NCBI GenBank assembly: GCA_030533445.1
Contig: JARPUW010000567.1
Span: 233,448 to 297,447 of the forward strand
Origin: Cyprinodon diabolis
Lineage: Eukaryota > Chordata > Actinopteri > Cyprinodontiformes > Cyprinodontidae
Direction of reading: 5' to 3'
DNA: 64,000 nt
The first letter of the stretch is position 1, and each line of letters opens with the position of its first letter. Both the position numbers and the translations under genes were made by a program. The notes below the pieces were generated by a model that did not search any database, was not told the origin of the DNA, and was given only the letters and a program-made list of their open reading frames with translations. Below, one piece after another: positions 1 to 8,401 of this stretch.

Positions 1-1697
1 AAGCACAAACAAAATGGTTGGCCCACCTGCTCCTCCCTTTCTTTTAACTGCAGGACCTCACTCTCACTCACCTTTTAGCTGCTAAAGCACCCCTCCGAAC
101 AAACGACTGCTGAGTAAAAACCGTAAAAGGTATCTGAAAAATTCTTTTTATCTAAGCGACAGCTATATCTTGTCTTCAATTGGAGTAACTTTCATGGCTG
201 TAGATCATCTACAAACTGAATGGGAAGAGAAACAAAAGGAAAAAAGGTTTCATCGCACCTAAGCTTCTAATTGAGCTAGCTGCAGCAGGTCAATGTCACT
301 CAGCTTTCAGGTGCTTAAAATGTCCTCCGAACAAACGACTGCTGAGCAAAAACCGTATGAGTTATTCAAAAAATTTTTTCACCGTGAGCGTCAGTCATCC
401 TTCGACTCCAACTATGCCAACTTTGGTGTATGTGTGTCATTCAGAAAAATATTTATGACGAGTTTAAAACACATAGTCTGATTCGTTTTTCTCCCCTCTT
501 CTGCTCCAAAACCAATGAAAAACGGCTCTGATTTTCATCGACTTTAGGTCGGTCTGGAGGGTTTTTAAGGAAAAGTATTAATCCTACCGTAATTCCGAAG
601 ATATTGTGTGGGTCCAGAGATTTCAGTCTACAAACTGACCAAAAATGGTGACTCTAGCTATAAATATGTGGCCGTGAGGGCGAGTTTAAAATGTTTTTTT
701 GTGTTTAAAAAACGCCTGCCTCACACTCTAGCTTTTCAGTTGCTCCACTCTAGCAGGCTGGATTTTGCTAAAACTTTGTGGCGCTTGAGGTCTGATTATA
801 CAAAAACCGTAGCAGTTATCAACATACCGTCTTCAGTTTTAAATAGACGAAGGATTTATCTACAAACTGAGCTTCAAACTGTTTTTCTAGGTGAATGTAT
901 GCCGACACAGTGAAGTGCTGTTTTTTATGCTTTTTTTTTCCTCTCCCCATTCATTTCCTATGGGATTTTTTTGCGACGTTTTCGCTAATAATTCGCAAAC
1001 CTTCGGACTAATGAGAAAGTTTTATACAAGCACACATCACCCCATTGGTCCCGACGCGTGTGCCAACTTTGGGCCCGATCCGCCAAACCGTGCGGGACTA
1101 GTTACGCGCCGAAGTTTTGGGTATACGGGAGAATTATAATAATAATAACTAGAAAATTTCTAAAGAAATTTTGAGGGGGGCCACCTACTGCCCGTCTGGG
1201 GAACCGGGCCAATACGGCCCTGGCAAGTGACGTCGGGGCTCCCCAGACCAACTGCTTACGCCTTTGAGGGCTGCTGAGGGAAGGAAAGAGGGCAAGTTCA
1301 TGGGCAAAGAGAGCTGTGTGCCACTTGTGCTGAAATCTGGGAAATAGACGTGCACAGCGTATGATGCACAAGGGTAATATGGGTTGTCCATATTGAAACA
1401 CAGTGGGTAAAGCCCAGTTGGCGGGCTTCGCCCGCCTGCTAGGAGCCATCTCAGTGAAGAAAAAAATCACCAATGGCGGGCTCTGCCCGCCTTCTAAGAG
1501 CCATTGCAGTGATGAAATCACCAATGGCGGGCTCCGCCCGCCTGCTAAGAGCCATTGCAGTGATGTAATCACCTTTGGCGGGCTCCGCCCGCCTGTTACC
1601 ATTGGCGGGCTCCGCCCGCCTTCTAAGAGCCATTGCAGTGATGAAATCACCAATGGCAATGAGCAATATGCCAGAATGTATGAGTGTGTATAAGGAA
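1..1697 (+). repeat. Monomer M0 (5'-truncated by window edge)
   Basis: The visible part runs from the third S copy to the GC-hairpin tail. The tail is type 1 with five GC hairpins (1420-1657), a longer AAT tract and no 60 bp hairpin unit. It shares GTAGATCATC with M4, M11 and M18, and CAATGTCACT (near 290) with M18 only. The purine-rich tract near 225-250 differs from every other copy. Confidence 0.93.
608..913 (+). other. 101-codon open frame present in all 20 monomers (probably not a gene)
   Basis: The frame opens with GTG (VGPEISVYKL...) and ends ECMPTQ-TGA. The only in-frame ATG is four codons from the end and an in-frame TAA lies just upstream at 590, so an ordinary eukaryotic start is not available. 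Equivalents start at every landmark position given for the array. Changes between copies are few (Y8F in M3, one K to R in M6, P99A in M14 and M16), but the surrounding noncoding DNA is just as constant, so conservation says little. No known domain, signal peptide or membrane segment was recognised. An internal exon cannot be excluded. Confidence 0.25.
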
Positions 1698-2460
1698 GAG
1701 GCTTTTATTCTGTAGAGTCCTTGTAGTCTTATTTTGAAAGTCTATCATGAATGTGCATCAAAAGATGGGTCACGCCCAGCAGTGATATAGAATCCATTTC
1801 CAAATGTTAAATCACTGGTTTTCCATGTTATTAGGTGAATAGTTGCTGTATTACAGAGTAAATGGGAGACTTTTATTGTGAAATTTGCTCTGGGTGTGTT
1901 TTGAAAAGGTCACTAGAGTCTAATAAAAACAACCTGGAAGAGTTTGGGTCATAATGTTGAGCCATTTGCATCAATTAATGCATTAGTATAATCTAGAGGC
2001 TTTTATTTTGTAGGGTCCCTGGAGTCTTATTTTGAAAGTCCAACAGAGTTGTGTTTATAGAAAATGTTCAGACCCGTCAATGATAGTTGATTACTTTCCA
2101 ATCGTTAAATCACTCTTTTTCCATGTTATTAGGGCAGTAGATGAAGCGGAAATGGGAGGCTTTTATTTTGAAATTTGCTATAGGGTGTGTTTTAAACAGT
2201 CTCCTAGAGTCTATTCTCTAAAACGGGGTTGAGTTTGGGTCATAATGTTGAGCCATATAGGGCAATAAATATATGTAAAAAAATATAGAGGCTTTTATTT
2301 TGTAGGGTCCCTGGAGTCTTATTTTGAAAGTCTATCAGTGCTGAGTGGCAAGGGAAGTGTCATGGACAGCAGTCATATAGTATCCATTTCCCAATGTTAA
2401 ATCAGTCCTTTCACCCTCCATTAGATTAATATGTGCTGTTTAAAACAGCAGAGGTAAAAT
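1698..2460 (+). repeat. A region (reference copy in M1): nested ~295 bp repeats
   Basis: GAGGCTTTTATTTTG or a close variant starts at 1698, 1866, 1996, 2156 and 2288, so spacing alternates 168, 130, 160, 132. The region is therefore two full diverged dimers (1698 and 1996) and a partial third (2288). Dimer starts share TCTTATTTTGAAAGTC, AATGTTAAATCA and CATTAG-like blocks; the second halves share GAGTTTGGGTCATAATGTTGAGCC. An inverted repeat GCTGTTT-A-AAACAGC lies near 2434. No coding potential is seen. Equivalent regions open every monomer. Confidence 0.85.
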
Positions 2461-3885
2461 CTGTTTGAAGCTTGGTAACCTTGACAACGCTTAACGAGCC
2501 TCTCACTGACACAGACAACAGCTGCACTCACTATTGGTTTCTTCTTCCCAGGCTTTTTTGTATGGGAAGAACGGCACCGAACAAACGACTACTGATCAAA
2601 AACCGTATGAGTTATTCAAAAAACATTTTCACCATGAGCATCAGCAATCCTTCGACTCCAACTATACCAACTTTGGTGTATGTGTGTCATTCAGAAAAAT
2701 ATTTATGACGAGTTGAAAACACATAGTCTGATTCGTTTCTCTCCCATCTTCAGCTCAAAAAGAATAGAGAAAGGCTGAAACTCTCATCGACTTTAGGTTG
2801 GTCTGGAGGGTTTTTAAGGAAAAGTATTAATCCTACCGTAATTCCGAAGACATTGTGTGAGTCCAGAGGTTTCAGTCTACAAACTGACCAAAAATGGTGA
2901 CTGTAGCTCCAAATATGTGGCCGTGAGGGCGAGAATAAGATGTTTGATCTGAAAAAAATGGCCGCCTCACACTAAGATTTCAGCAGCTGCACTCTAGCAG
3001 GCTGCTGCAGAAGCTAACTGTCAGCTAGCTTCCAGGTGCTTACCCTCCGAACAAACGACTGCTGAGCAAAAACCGTAAAAGATATCTGAAAAATTCTTTC
3101 AGTGAAAGCAACATCTATCCTTTGTCTCAGACTGGGGTAACCTTCATGTCTGTAGGTCTTTCACAACCCAAAACGAAGCACAAACAAAATGGTTGGCCCA
3201 CCTGCTCCTCCCTTTCTTTTAACTGCAGGACCTCACTCTCACTCACCTTTTAGCTGCTAAAGCACCCCTCCGAACAAACGACTGCTGAGTAAAAACCGTA
3301 AAAGGTATCTGAAAAATTCTTTTTATCTAAGCGACAGCTATATCTTGTCTTCAATTGGAGTAACTTTCATGGCTGTAGGTCATCTACAAACTGAATGGGA
3401 AGAGAAAGAAAAAGAAAAAACGTTTCATCACACCTAAGCTTCTAATTGAGCTAGCTGCAGCAGGTCACTGTCACTCAGCTTTCAGGTGCTTAAAATGTCC
3501 TCCGAACAAACGACTGCTGAGCAAAAACCGTATGAGTTATTCAAAAAATTTTTTCACCGTGAGCGTCAGTCATCCTTCGACTCCAACTATGCCAACTTTG
3601 GTGTATGTGTGTCATTCAGAAAAATATTTATGACGAGTTTAAAACACATAGTCGGATTCGTTTTTCTCCCCTCTTCTGCTCCAAAACCAATGAAAAACGG
3701 CTCTGATTTTCATCGACTTTAGGTCGGTCTGGAGGGTTTTTAAGGAAAAGTATTAATCCTACCGTAATTCCGAAGATATTGTGTGGGTCCAGAGATTTCA
3801 GTCTACAAACTGACCAAAAATGGTGACTCTAGCTATAAATATGTGGCCGTGAGGGCGAGTTTAAAATGTTTTTTTGTGTTTAAAA
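2461..3885 (+). repeat. S region (reference copy in M1): four diverged sub-repeats
   Basis: The motif CCGAACAAACGACTGCTGAG (or ACTACTGAT variant) starts at 2577, 3057, 3270 and 3502. Copies 1 and 4 are long (about 370 bp) and share extended exact runs, including TCGACTCCAACTAT, CCAACTTTGGTGTATG, AAAAGTATTAATCCTACCG and CTGACCAAAAATGGTGACT. Copies 2 and 3 are short (~130 bp), read AAAACCGTAAAAG-TATCTGAAAAATTCTTT, and align loosely with the long ones. GCTGCAG-rich sequence precedes each copy. The family was not recognised; it could derive from an old transposable element, but there are no terminal repeats or coding remains to show it. Confidence 0.8.
3495..3722 (+). other. S-copy-4 open frame with ATG (75 codons, probably not a gene)
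   Basis: ATG at 3495 begins MSSEQTTAEQKPYELFKKFF and runs to TAG at 3720. In other monomers one base (CTGATTCG instead of CGGATTCG) brings a stop 24 codons earlier. The matching frame in S copy 1 (near 2577-2716) is also open. Between S copies 1 and 4 of M1 every substitution in the aligned 45 codons changes the amino acid, and eight of nine changes fall at codon positions one or two. That is not the pattern of a conserved protein. No known family was recognised. Confidence 0.2.
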
Positions 3886-4307
3886 AACGCCTGCCTCACA
3901 CTCTAGCTTTTCAGTTGCTCCACTCTAGCAGGCTGGATTTTGCTAAAACTTTGTGGCGCTTGAGGTCTGATTATACAAAAACCGTAGCAGTTATCAACAT
4001 ACCGTCTTCAGTTTTAAATAGACGAAGGATTTATCTACAAACTGAGCTTCAAACTGTTTTTCTAGGTGAATGTATGCCGACACAGTGAAGTGCTGTTTTT
4101 TATGCTTTTTTTTTCCTCTCCCCATTCATTTCCTATGGGATTTTTTTGCGACGTTTTCGCTAATAATTCGCAAACCTTCGGACTAATGAGAAAGTTTTAT
4201 ACAAGCACACATCACCCCATTGGTCCCGACGCGTGTGCCAACTTTGGGCCCGATCCGCCAAACCGTGCGGGACTAGTTACGCGCCGAAGTTTTGGGTATA
4301 CGGGAGA
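3886..4307 (+). repeat. Core segment between S region and AAT tract (reference, M1)
   Basis: This is the stretch of the monomer with no obvious internal repetition. It contains a T9 tract followed by CCTCTCCCC, several CpG sites (GCGACGTTTTCGC, TTCGCAAACCTTCGG), a GGGCCCGATCC block and CGCGCCGAAGTTTTGGG just before the AAT tract. It is very constant between copies. Nothing in it was identified as a gene, promoter or RNA. Confidence 0.7.
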
Positions 4308-4324
4308 ATTATAATAATAACTAG

Positions 4325-4344
4325 AAAATTTCTAAAGAAATTTT
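4325..4344. repeat. AT-rich perfect hairpin (reference, M1)
   Basis: AAAATTTC, loop TAAA, GAAATTTT: an eight-base perfect stem immediately after the AAT tract (ACTAG) and followed by GAGGGGGGCCACCTAC. It is present and apparently unchanged in M0-M18 and absent from M19. In monomers with a 60 bp unit it forms the inner stem of a larger foldback. Confidence 0.9.
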
Positions 4345-4356
4345 GAGGGGGGCCAC

Positions 4357-4563
4357 CTACTGCCCGTCTGGGGAACCGGGCCAATACGGCCCTGGCAAGT
4401 GACGTCGGGGCTCCCCAGACCAACTGCTTACGCCTTTGAGGGCTGCTGAGGGAAGGAAAGAGGGCAAGTTCATGGGCAAAGAGAGCTGTGTGCCACTTGT
4501 GCTGAAATCTGGGAAATAGACGTGCACAGAGTATGATGCACAAGGGTAATATGGGTTGTCCAT
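4357..4563 (-). other. 68-codon minus-strand frame, MDNPYYPCASY... (unrecognised)
   Basis: The ATG lies at 4561-4563 within ATGGACAACCC on the minus strand, and the stop is inside the G6CCACCTAC block. The N-terminal 50 residues (rich in Pro, Ser, Tyr) have ordinary composition. The C-terminal part is only the translation of the GTCTGGGGA inverted repeat. The frame is present in most type 1 tails and absent from types 2 and 3. There is no recognised domain and no evidence that it is expressed. Confidence 0.15.
4366..4420. repeat. GTCTGGGGA / TCCCCAGAC inverted repeat with inner stem (reference, M1)
   Basis: Nine-base outer arms GTCTGGGGA and TCCCCAGAC enclose an inner hairpin GGGCC-AATAC-GGCCC, giving a ~55 nt two-stem fold. 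In type 1 the inner stem is extended by a C/T mismatch. In type 2 tails (M5, M9, M15) the base is A, making a seven-base perfect stem CAGGGCC/GGCCCTG. M14 changes only the loop (AAAAC). M16 has a break in the left outer arm (GTCTTGGGA, 52684). Confidence 0.85.
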
Positions 4564-4591
4564 ATTGAAACACAGTGGGTAAAGCCCAGTT

Positions 4592-4829
4592 GGCGGGCTT
4601 CGCCCGCCTGCTAGGAGCCATCTCAGTGAAGAAAAAAATCACCAATGGCGGGCTCTGCCCGCCTTCTAAGAGCCATTGCAGTGATGAAATCACCAATGGC
4701 GGGCTCCGCCCGCCTGCTAAGAGCCATTGCAGTGATGTAATCACCTTTGGCGGGCTCCGCCCGCCTGTTACCATTGGCGGGCTCCGCCCGCCTTCTAAGA
4801 GCCATTGCAGTGATGAAATCACCAATGGC
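4592..4829. repeat. GC hairpin cluster, type 1 (reference, M1)
   Basis: Five hairpins with arms GGCGGGC and GCCCGCC and loops TTC, TCT, TCC, TCC, TCC. The regular period is 51 bp: the GC hairpin, then a second hairpin with arms GCCATTG...CAATGGC and GTGAT...ATCAC around loop GAA, with a two-base bulge CA. The final GGC of the second hairpin is also the first GGC of the next GC hairpin. Similar type 1 clusters lie at 1420-1657, 11289-11526, 14529-14766, 20809-21046, 24046-24283, 27289-27526, 33607-33844, 36779-37016, 40220-40457, 46531-46768, 52910-53147 and 56217-56454. Confidence 0.93.
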
Positions 4830-7481
4830 AATGAGCAATATGCCAGAATGTATGAGTGTGTATAAGGAAGAGGCTTTTATTCTGTAGAGTCCTTGTAGTC
4901 TTATTTTGAAAGTCTATCATGAATGTGCATCAAAAGATGGGTCACGCCCAGCAGTGATATAGAATCCATTTCCAAATGTTAAATCACTGGTTTTCCATGT
5001 TATTAGGTGAATAGTTGCTGTATTACAGAGTAAATGGGAGACTTTTATTGTGAAATTTGCTCTGGGGTGTGTTTTGAAAAGGTCACTAGAGTCTAATAAA
5101 AACAACCTGGAAGAGTTTGGGTCATAATGTTGAGCCATTTGCATCAATTAATGCATTACTATAATCTAGAGGCTTTTATTTTGTAGGGTCCCTGGAGTCT
5201 TATTTTGAAAGTCCAACAGAGTTGTGTTTATAGAAAATGTTCAGACCCGTCAATGATAGTTGATTACTTTCCAATCGTTAAATCACTCTTTTTCCATGTT
5301 ATTAGGGCAGTAGATGAAGCGGAAATGGGAGGCTTTTATTTTGAAATTTGCTATAGGGTGTGTTTCAAACAGTCTCCTAGAGTCTATTCTCTAAAACGGG
5401 GTTGAGTTTGGGTCATAATGTTGAGCCATATAGAGCAATAAATATATGTAAAAAATATAGAGGCTTTTATTTTGTAGGGTCCCTGGAGTCTTATTTTGAA
5501 AGTCTATCAGTGCTGAGTGGCAAGGGAAGTGTCATGTACAGCAGTCATATAGTATCCATTTCCCAATGTTAAATCAGTCCTTTCACCCTCCATTAGATTA
5601 ATATGTGCTGTTTAAAACAGCAGAGGTAAAATCTGTTTGAAGCTTGGTAACCTTGACAACGCTTAACGAGCCTCTCACTGACACAGACAACAGCTGCACT
5701 CACTATTGGTTTCTTCTTCCCAGGCTTTTTTGTATGGGAAGAACGGCACCGAACAAACGACTACTGATCAAAAACCGTATGAGTTATTCAAAAAACATTT
5801 TCACCATGAGCATCAGCAATCCTTCGACTCCAACTATACCAACTTTGGTGTATGTGTGTCATTCAGAAAAATATTTATGACGAGTTGAAAACACATAGTC
5901 TGATTCGTTTTTCTCCCATCTTCAGCTCAAAAAGAATGGAGAAAGGCTGAAACTCTCATCCACTTTAGGTTGGTCTGGAGGGTTTTTAAGGCAAAGTATT
6001 AATCCTACCGTAATTCCGAAGACATTGTGTGAGTCCAGAGGTTTCAGTCTACAAACTGACCAAAAATGGTGACTGTAGCTCCAAATATGTGGCCGTGAGG
6101 GCGAGAATAAGATGTTTGATCTTAAAAAATGGCCGCCTCACACTAAGATTTCAGCAGCTGCACTCTAGCAGGCTGCTGCAGAAGCTAACTGTCAGCTAGC
6201 TTCCAGGTGCTTACCCTCCGAACAAACGACTGCTGAGCAAAAACCGTAAAAGATATCTGAAAAATTCTTTCAGTGAAAGCAACATCTATCCTTTGTCTCA
6301 GACTGGGGTAACCTTCATGTCTGTAGGTCTTTCACAACCCAAAACGAAGCACAAACAAAATGGTTGGCCCACCTGCTCCTCCCTTTGTTTGAACTGCAGG
6401 ACCTCACTCTCACTCACCTTTTAGCTGCTAAAGCACCCCTCCGAACAAACGACTGCTGAGTAAAAACCGTAAAAGGTATCTGAAAAATTCTTTTTATCTA
6501 AGCGACAGCTATATCTTGTCTTCAATTGGAGTAACTTTCATGGCTGTAGGTCATCTACAAACTGAATGGGAAGAGAAAGAAAAAGAAAAAACGTTTCATC
6601 ACACCTAAGCTTCTAATTGAGCTAGCTGCAGCAGGTCACTGTCACTCAGCTTTCAGGTGCTTAAAATGTCCTCCGAACAAACGACTGCTGAGCAAAAACC
6701 GTATGAGTTATTCAAAAAATTTTTTCACCGTGAGCGTCAGTCATCCTTCGACTCCAACTATGCCAACTTTGGTGTATGTGTGTCATTCAGAAAAATATTT
6801 ATGACGAGTTTAAAACACATAGTCGGATTCGTTTTTCTCCCCTCTTCTGCTCCAAAACCAATGAAAAACGGCTCTGATTTTCATCGACTTTAGGTCGGTC
6901 TGGAGGGTTTTTAAGGAAAAGTATTAATCCTACCGTAATTCCGAAGATATTGTGTGGGTCCAGAGATTTCAGTCTACAAACTGACCAAAAATGGTGACTC
7001 TAGCTATAAATATGTGGCCGTGAGGGCGAGTTTAAAATGTTTTTTTGTGTTTAAAAAACGCCTGCCTCACACTCTAGCTTTTCAGTTGCTCCACTCTAGC
7101 AGGCTGGATTTTGCTAAAACTTTGTGGCGCTTGAGGTCTGATTATACAAAAACCGTAGCAGTTATCAACATACCGTCTTCAGTTTTAAATAGACGAAGGA
7201 TTTATCTACAAACTGAGCTTCAAACTGTTTTTCTAGGTGAATGTATGCCGACACAGTGAAGTGCTGTTTTTTATGCTTTTTTTTTCCTCTCCCCATTCAT
7301 TTCCTATGGGATTTTTTTGCGACGTTTTCGCTAATAATTCGCAAACCTTCGGACTAATGAGAAAGTTTTATACAAGCACACATCACCCCATTGGTCCCGA
7401 CGCGTGTGCCAACTTTGGGCCCGATCCGCCAAACCGTGCGGGACTAGTTACGCGCCGAAGTTTTGGGTATACGGGAGAATT

Positions 7482-7824
7482 ATAATAATAATAATACGCG
7501 GAATAAATATGTGCAATAGTAGTAGGTGGGCCATGCCTTCGGCATGTGGCCCCCCAATAATACGCGGAATAAATATGTGCAATAGTAGTAGGTGGGCCAT
7601 GCCTTCGGCATGTGGCCCCCCAATAATACGCGGAATAAATATGTGCAATAGTAGTAGGTGGGCCATGCCTTCGGCATGTGGCCCCCCAATAATAATACGC
7701 GGAATAAATATGTGCAATAGTAGTAGGTGGGCCATGCCTTCGGCATGTGGCCCCCCAATAATACGCGGAATAAATATGTGCAATAGTAGTAGGTGGGCCA
7801 TGCCTTCGGCATGTGGCCCCCCAA
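7482..7824. repeat. AAT tract with five 60 bp hairpin units (M2)
   Basis: Units start (ACGCGG) at 7496, 7562, 7628, 7697 and 7763, so periods are 66, 66, 69, 66: a constant 60 bp core plus two or three AAT. The core ends in a hairpin with arms GGGCCA...TGGCCC and TGCC...GGCA, loop TTC and a two-base bulge, then CCC. An AATAAA hexamer lies in each unit (GGAATAAATATG). Confidence 0.95.
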
Positions 7825-8095
7825 CTAGAAAATTTCTAAAGAAATTTTGAGGGGGGCCACCTACTGCCCGTCTGGGGAACCGGGCCAATACGGCCCTGGC
7901 AAGTGATGTCGGGGCTCCCCAGACCAACTGCTTATGCCTTTGAGGGCTGCTGAGGGAAGGAAAGAGGGCTAGGTCATGGGCAAAGAGAGCTGTGTGCCAC
8001 CTGTGCTGAAATCTGGGTAATAGACGTGCACAGCGTATGATGCACAAGGGTAATATGGGTTGTCCATATTGAACCGCAGTGGGTAAAGCTCAGTT

Positions 8096-8361
8096 GGTGG
8101 GCTCCGCCCGCCTGCTAGGAGCCCTTGCAGCGATGAAAAAAATCCCCAATGGCGGGCATTGCCCGCCTGCTAAGAGCCATTGCAGTGATGAAATCACCAA
8201 TGGCGGGCTCCGCCCGCCTGCTAGGAGCCATTGCAGTGATGAAAAAAATCACCATTGGCGGGCTCCGCCCGCCTCCTAACAGCCATTGCAGTGATGAAAT
8301 CACCAATGGCGGGCTCCGCCCGCCTTCTAAGAGCCATTGCAGTGATGAAATTACAAATGGC
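8096..8361. repeat. GC hairpin cluster, type 3 (M2)
   Basis: Five hairpins. The first has GGTGGGC as left arm, so one G-T wobble; the second has loop ATT; the remaining three have loop TCC. The cluster ends GAAATTACAAATGGC, which weakens the last CCATTG hairpin. Confidence 0.92.
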
Positions 8362-8401
8362 TATAAGCAATATGCCAGAATGTATGAGTGTGTATAAGGA
8401 A

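Larger units (their letters stand above)
4277..4831 (-). other. Long minus-strand open frame through the hairpin tail (artefact-like)
   Basis: An ATG-initiated frame of 184 codons crosses the GC hairpins, the GTCTGGGGA structure, the AT hairpin and the AAT tract. Equivalents occur in type 1 tails (174-274 codons). It stays open because the repeat periods (51, 66, 69, 72) are multiples of three and AAT translates to runs of Ile. The product would be low-complexity, with repeats of SLQWLLEGGRSPP and, where present, GGPHAEGMAHLLLLHIFIPR. It is broken or shortened in type 2 and type 3 tails. I regard it as a by-product of repeat structure. Confidence 0.15.
1698..4869 (+). repeat. Monomer M1 (3,172 bp, type 1 tail)
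   Basis: Complete copy used here as the reference for internal layout. A region 1698-2460, S region 2461-3885, core 3886-4307, AAT tract without a hairpin unit, AT hairpin 4325-4344, GTCTGGGGA inverted repeat 4366-4420, five GC hairpins 4592-4829. Confidence 0.95.
4870..8401 (+). repeat. Monomer M2 (3,532 bp, five 60 bp hairpin units, type 3 tail)
   Basis: Longest internal copy; the extra length is five hairpin units at 7496-7822. It carries TATAGAGCAATAAAT, GTCATGTACAGC and AAGGCAAAGTATTAA, variants shared with M12. The tail is type 3 (CTTATGCCTTTG, CCACCTGTGCTG, GGGTAATAGACG), otherwise seen only in M18. Confidence 0.95.

Noticed and set aside
880..945. miRNA precursor around GTGAAGTGCTGTTTTTTATGC (miR-430-like seed AAGTGCT)
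   Set aside because: No arm complementary to the seed region was found nearby, so no precursor hairpin forms; a seven-base seed match is expected by chance.
1148..1250. CTCF-type site in GGGGGGCCACCTACTGCCCG, by analogy with DXZ4
   Set aside because: The central CCACCTACTGCC does not fit the CCASYAGRKGGC core at key positions.
1420..1664. C/D snoRNA from the GTGATGA motif in each 51 bp period
   Set aside because: GTGATGA is part of a hairpin arm, no D box (CTGA) lies at a suitable place with terminal pairing, and the motif is simply reiterated.
2540..2556. Acceptor splice site TTCTTCTTCCCAG in S copy 1
   Set aside because: Good match to consensus but no matching donor or coding exon was found; it recurs with the repeat.
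1..3175. rDNA, 5S or snRNA tandem gene cluster
   Set aside because: I looked for conserved sequences of 5S, U1, U2, U4, U5 and U6 RNA as I know them and found none in the monomer.
3766..3850. snRNA-type promoter: CTACCGTAATTCCGAAG resembling a vertebrate PSE, then TATAAATA
   Set aside because: The PSE-like and TATA-like elements are far further apart than the roughly 17 bp used in U6-type promoters, the S copy 1 version lacks the TATA, and no snRNA-like sequence follows.
4592..4829. CRISPR-like regular spacing of GC-rich repeats
   Set aside because: Both the repeat and the sequence between repeats recur, so there are no unique spacers; there are no cas genes and the context is a eukaryotic satellite.
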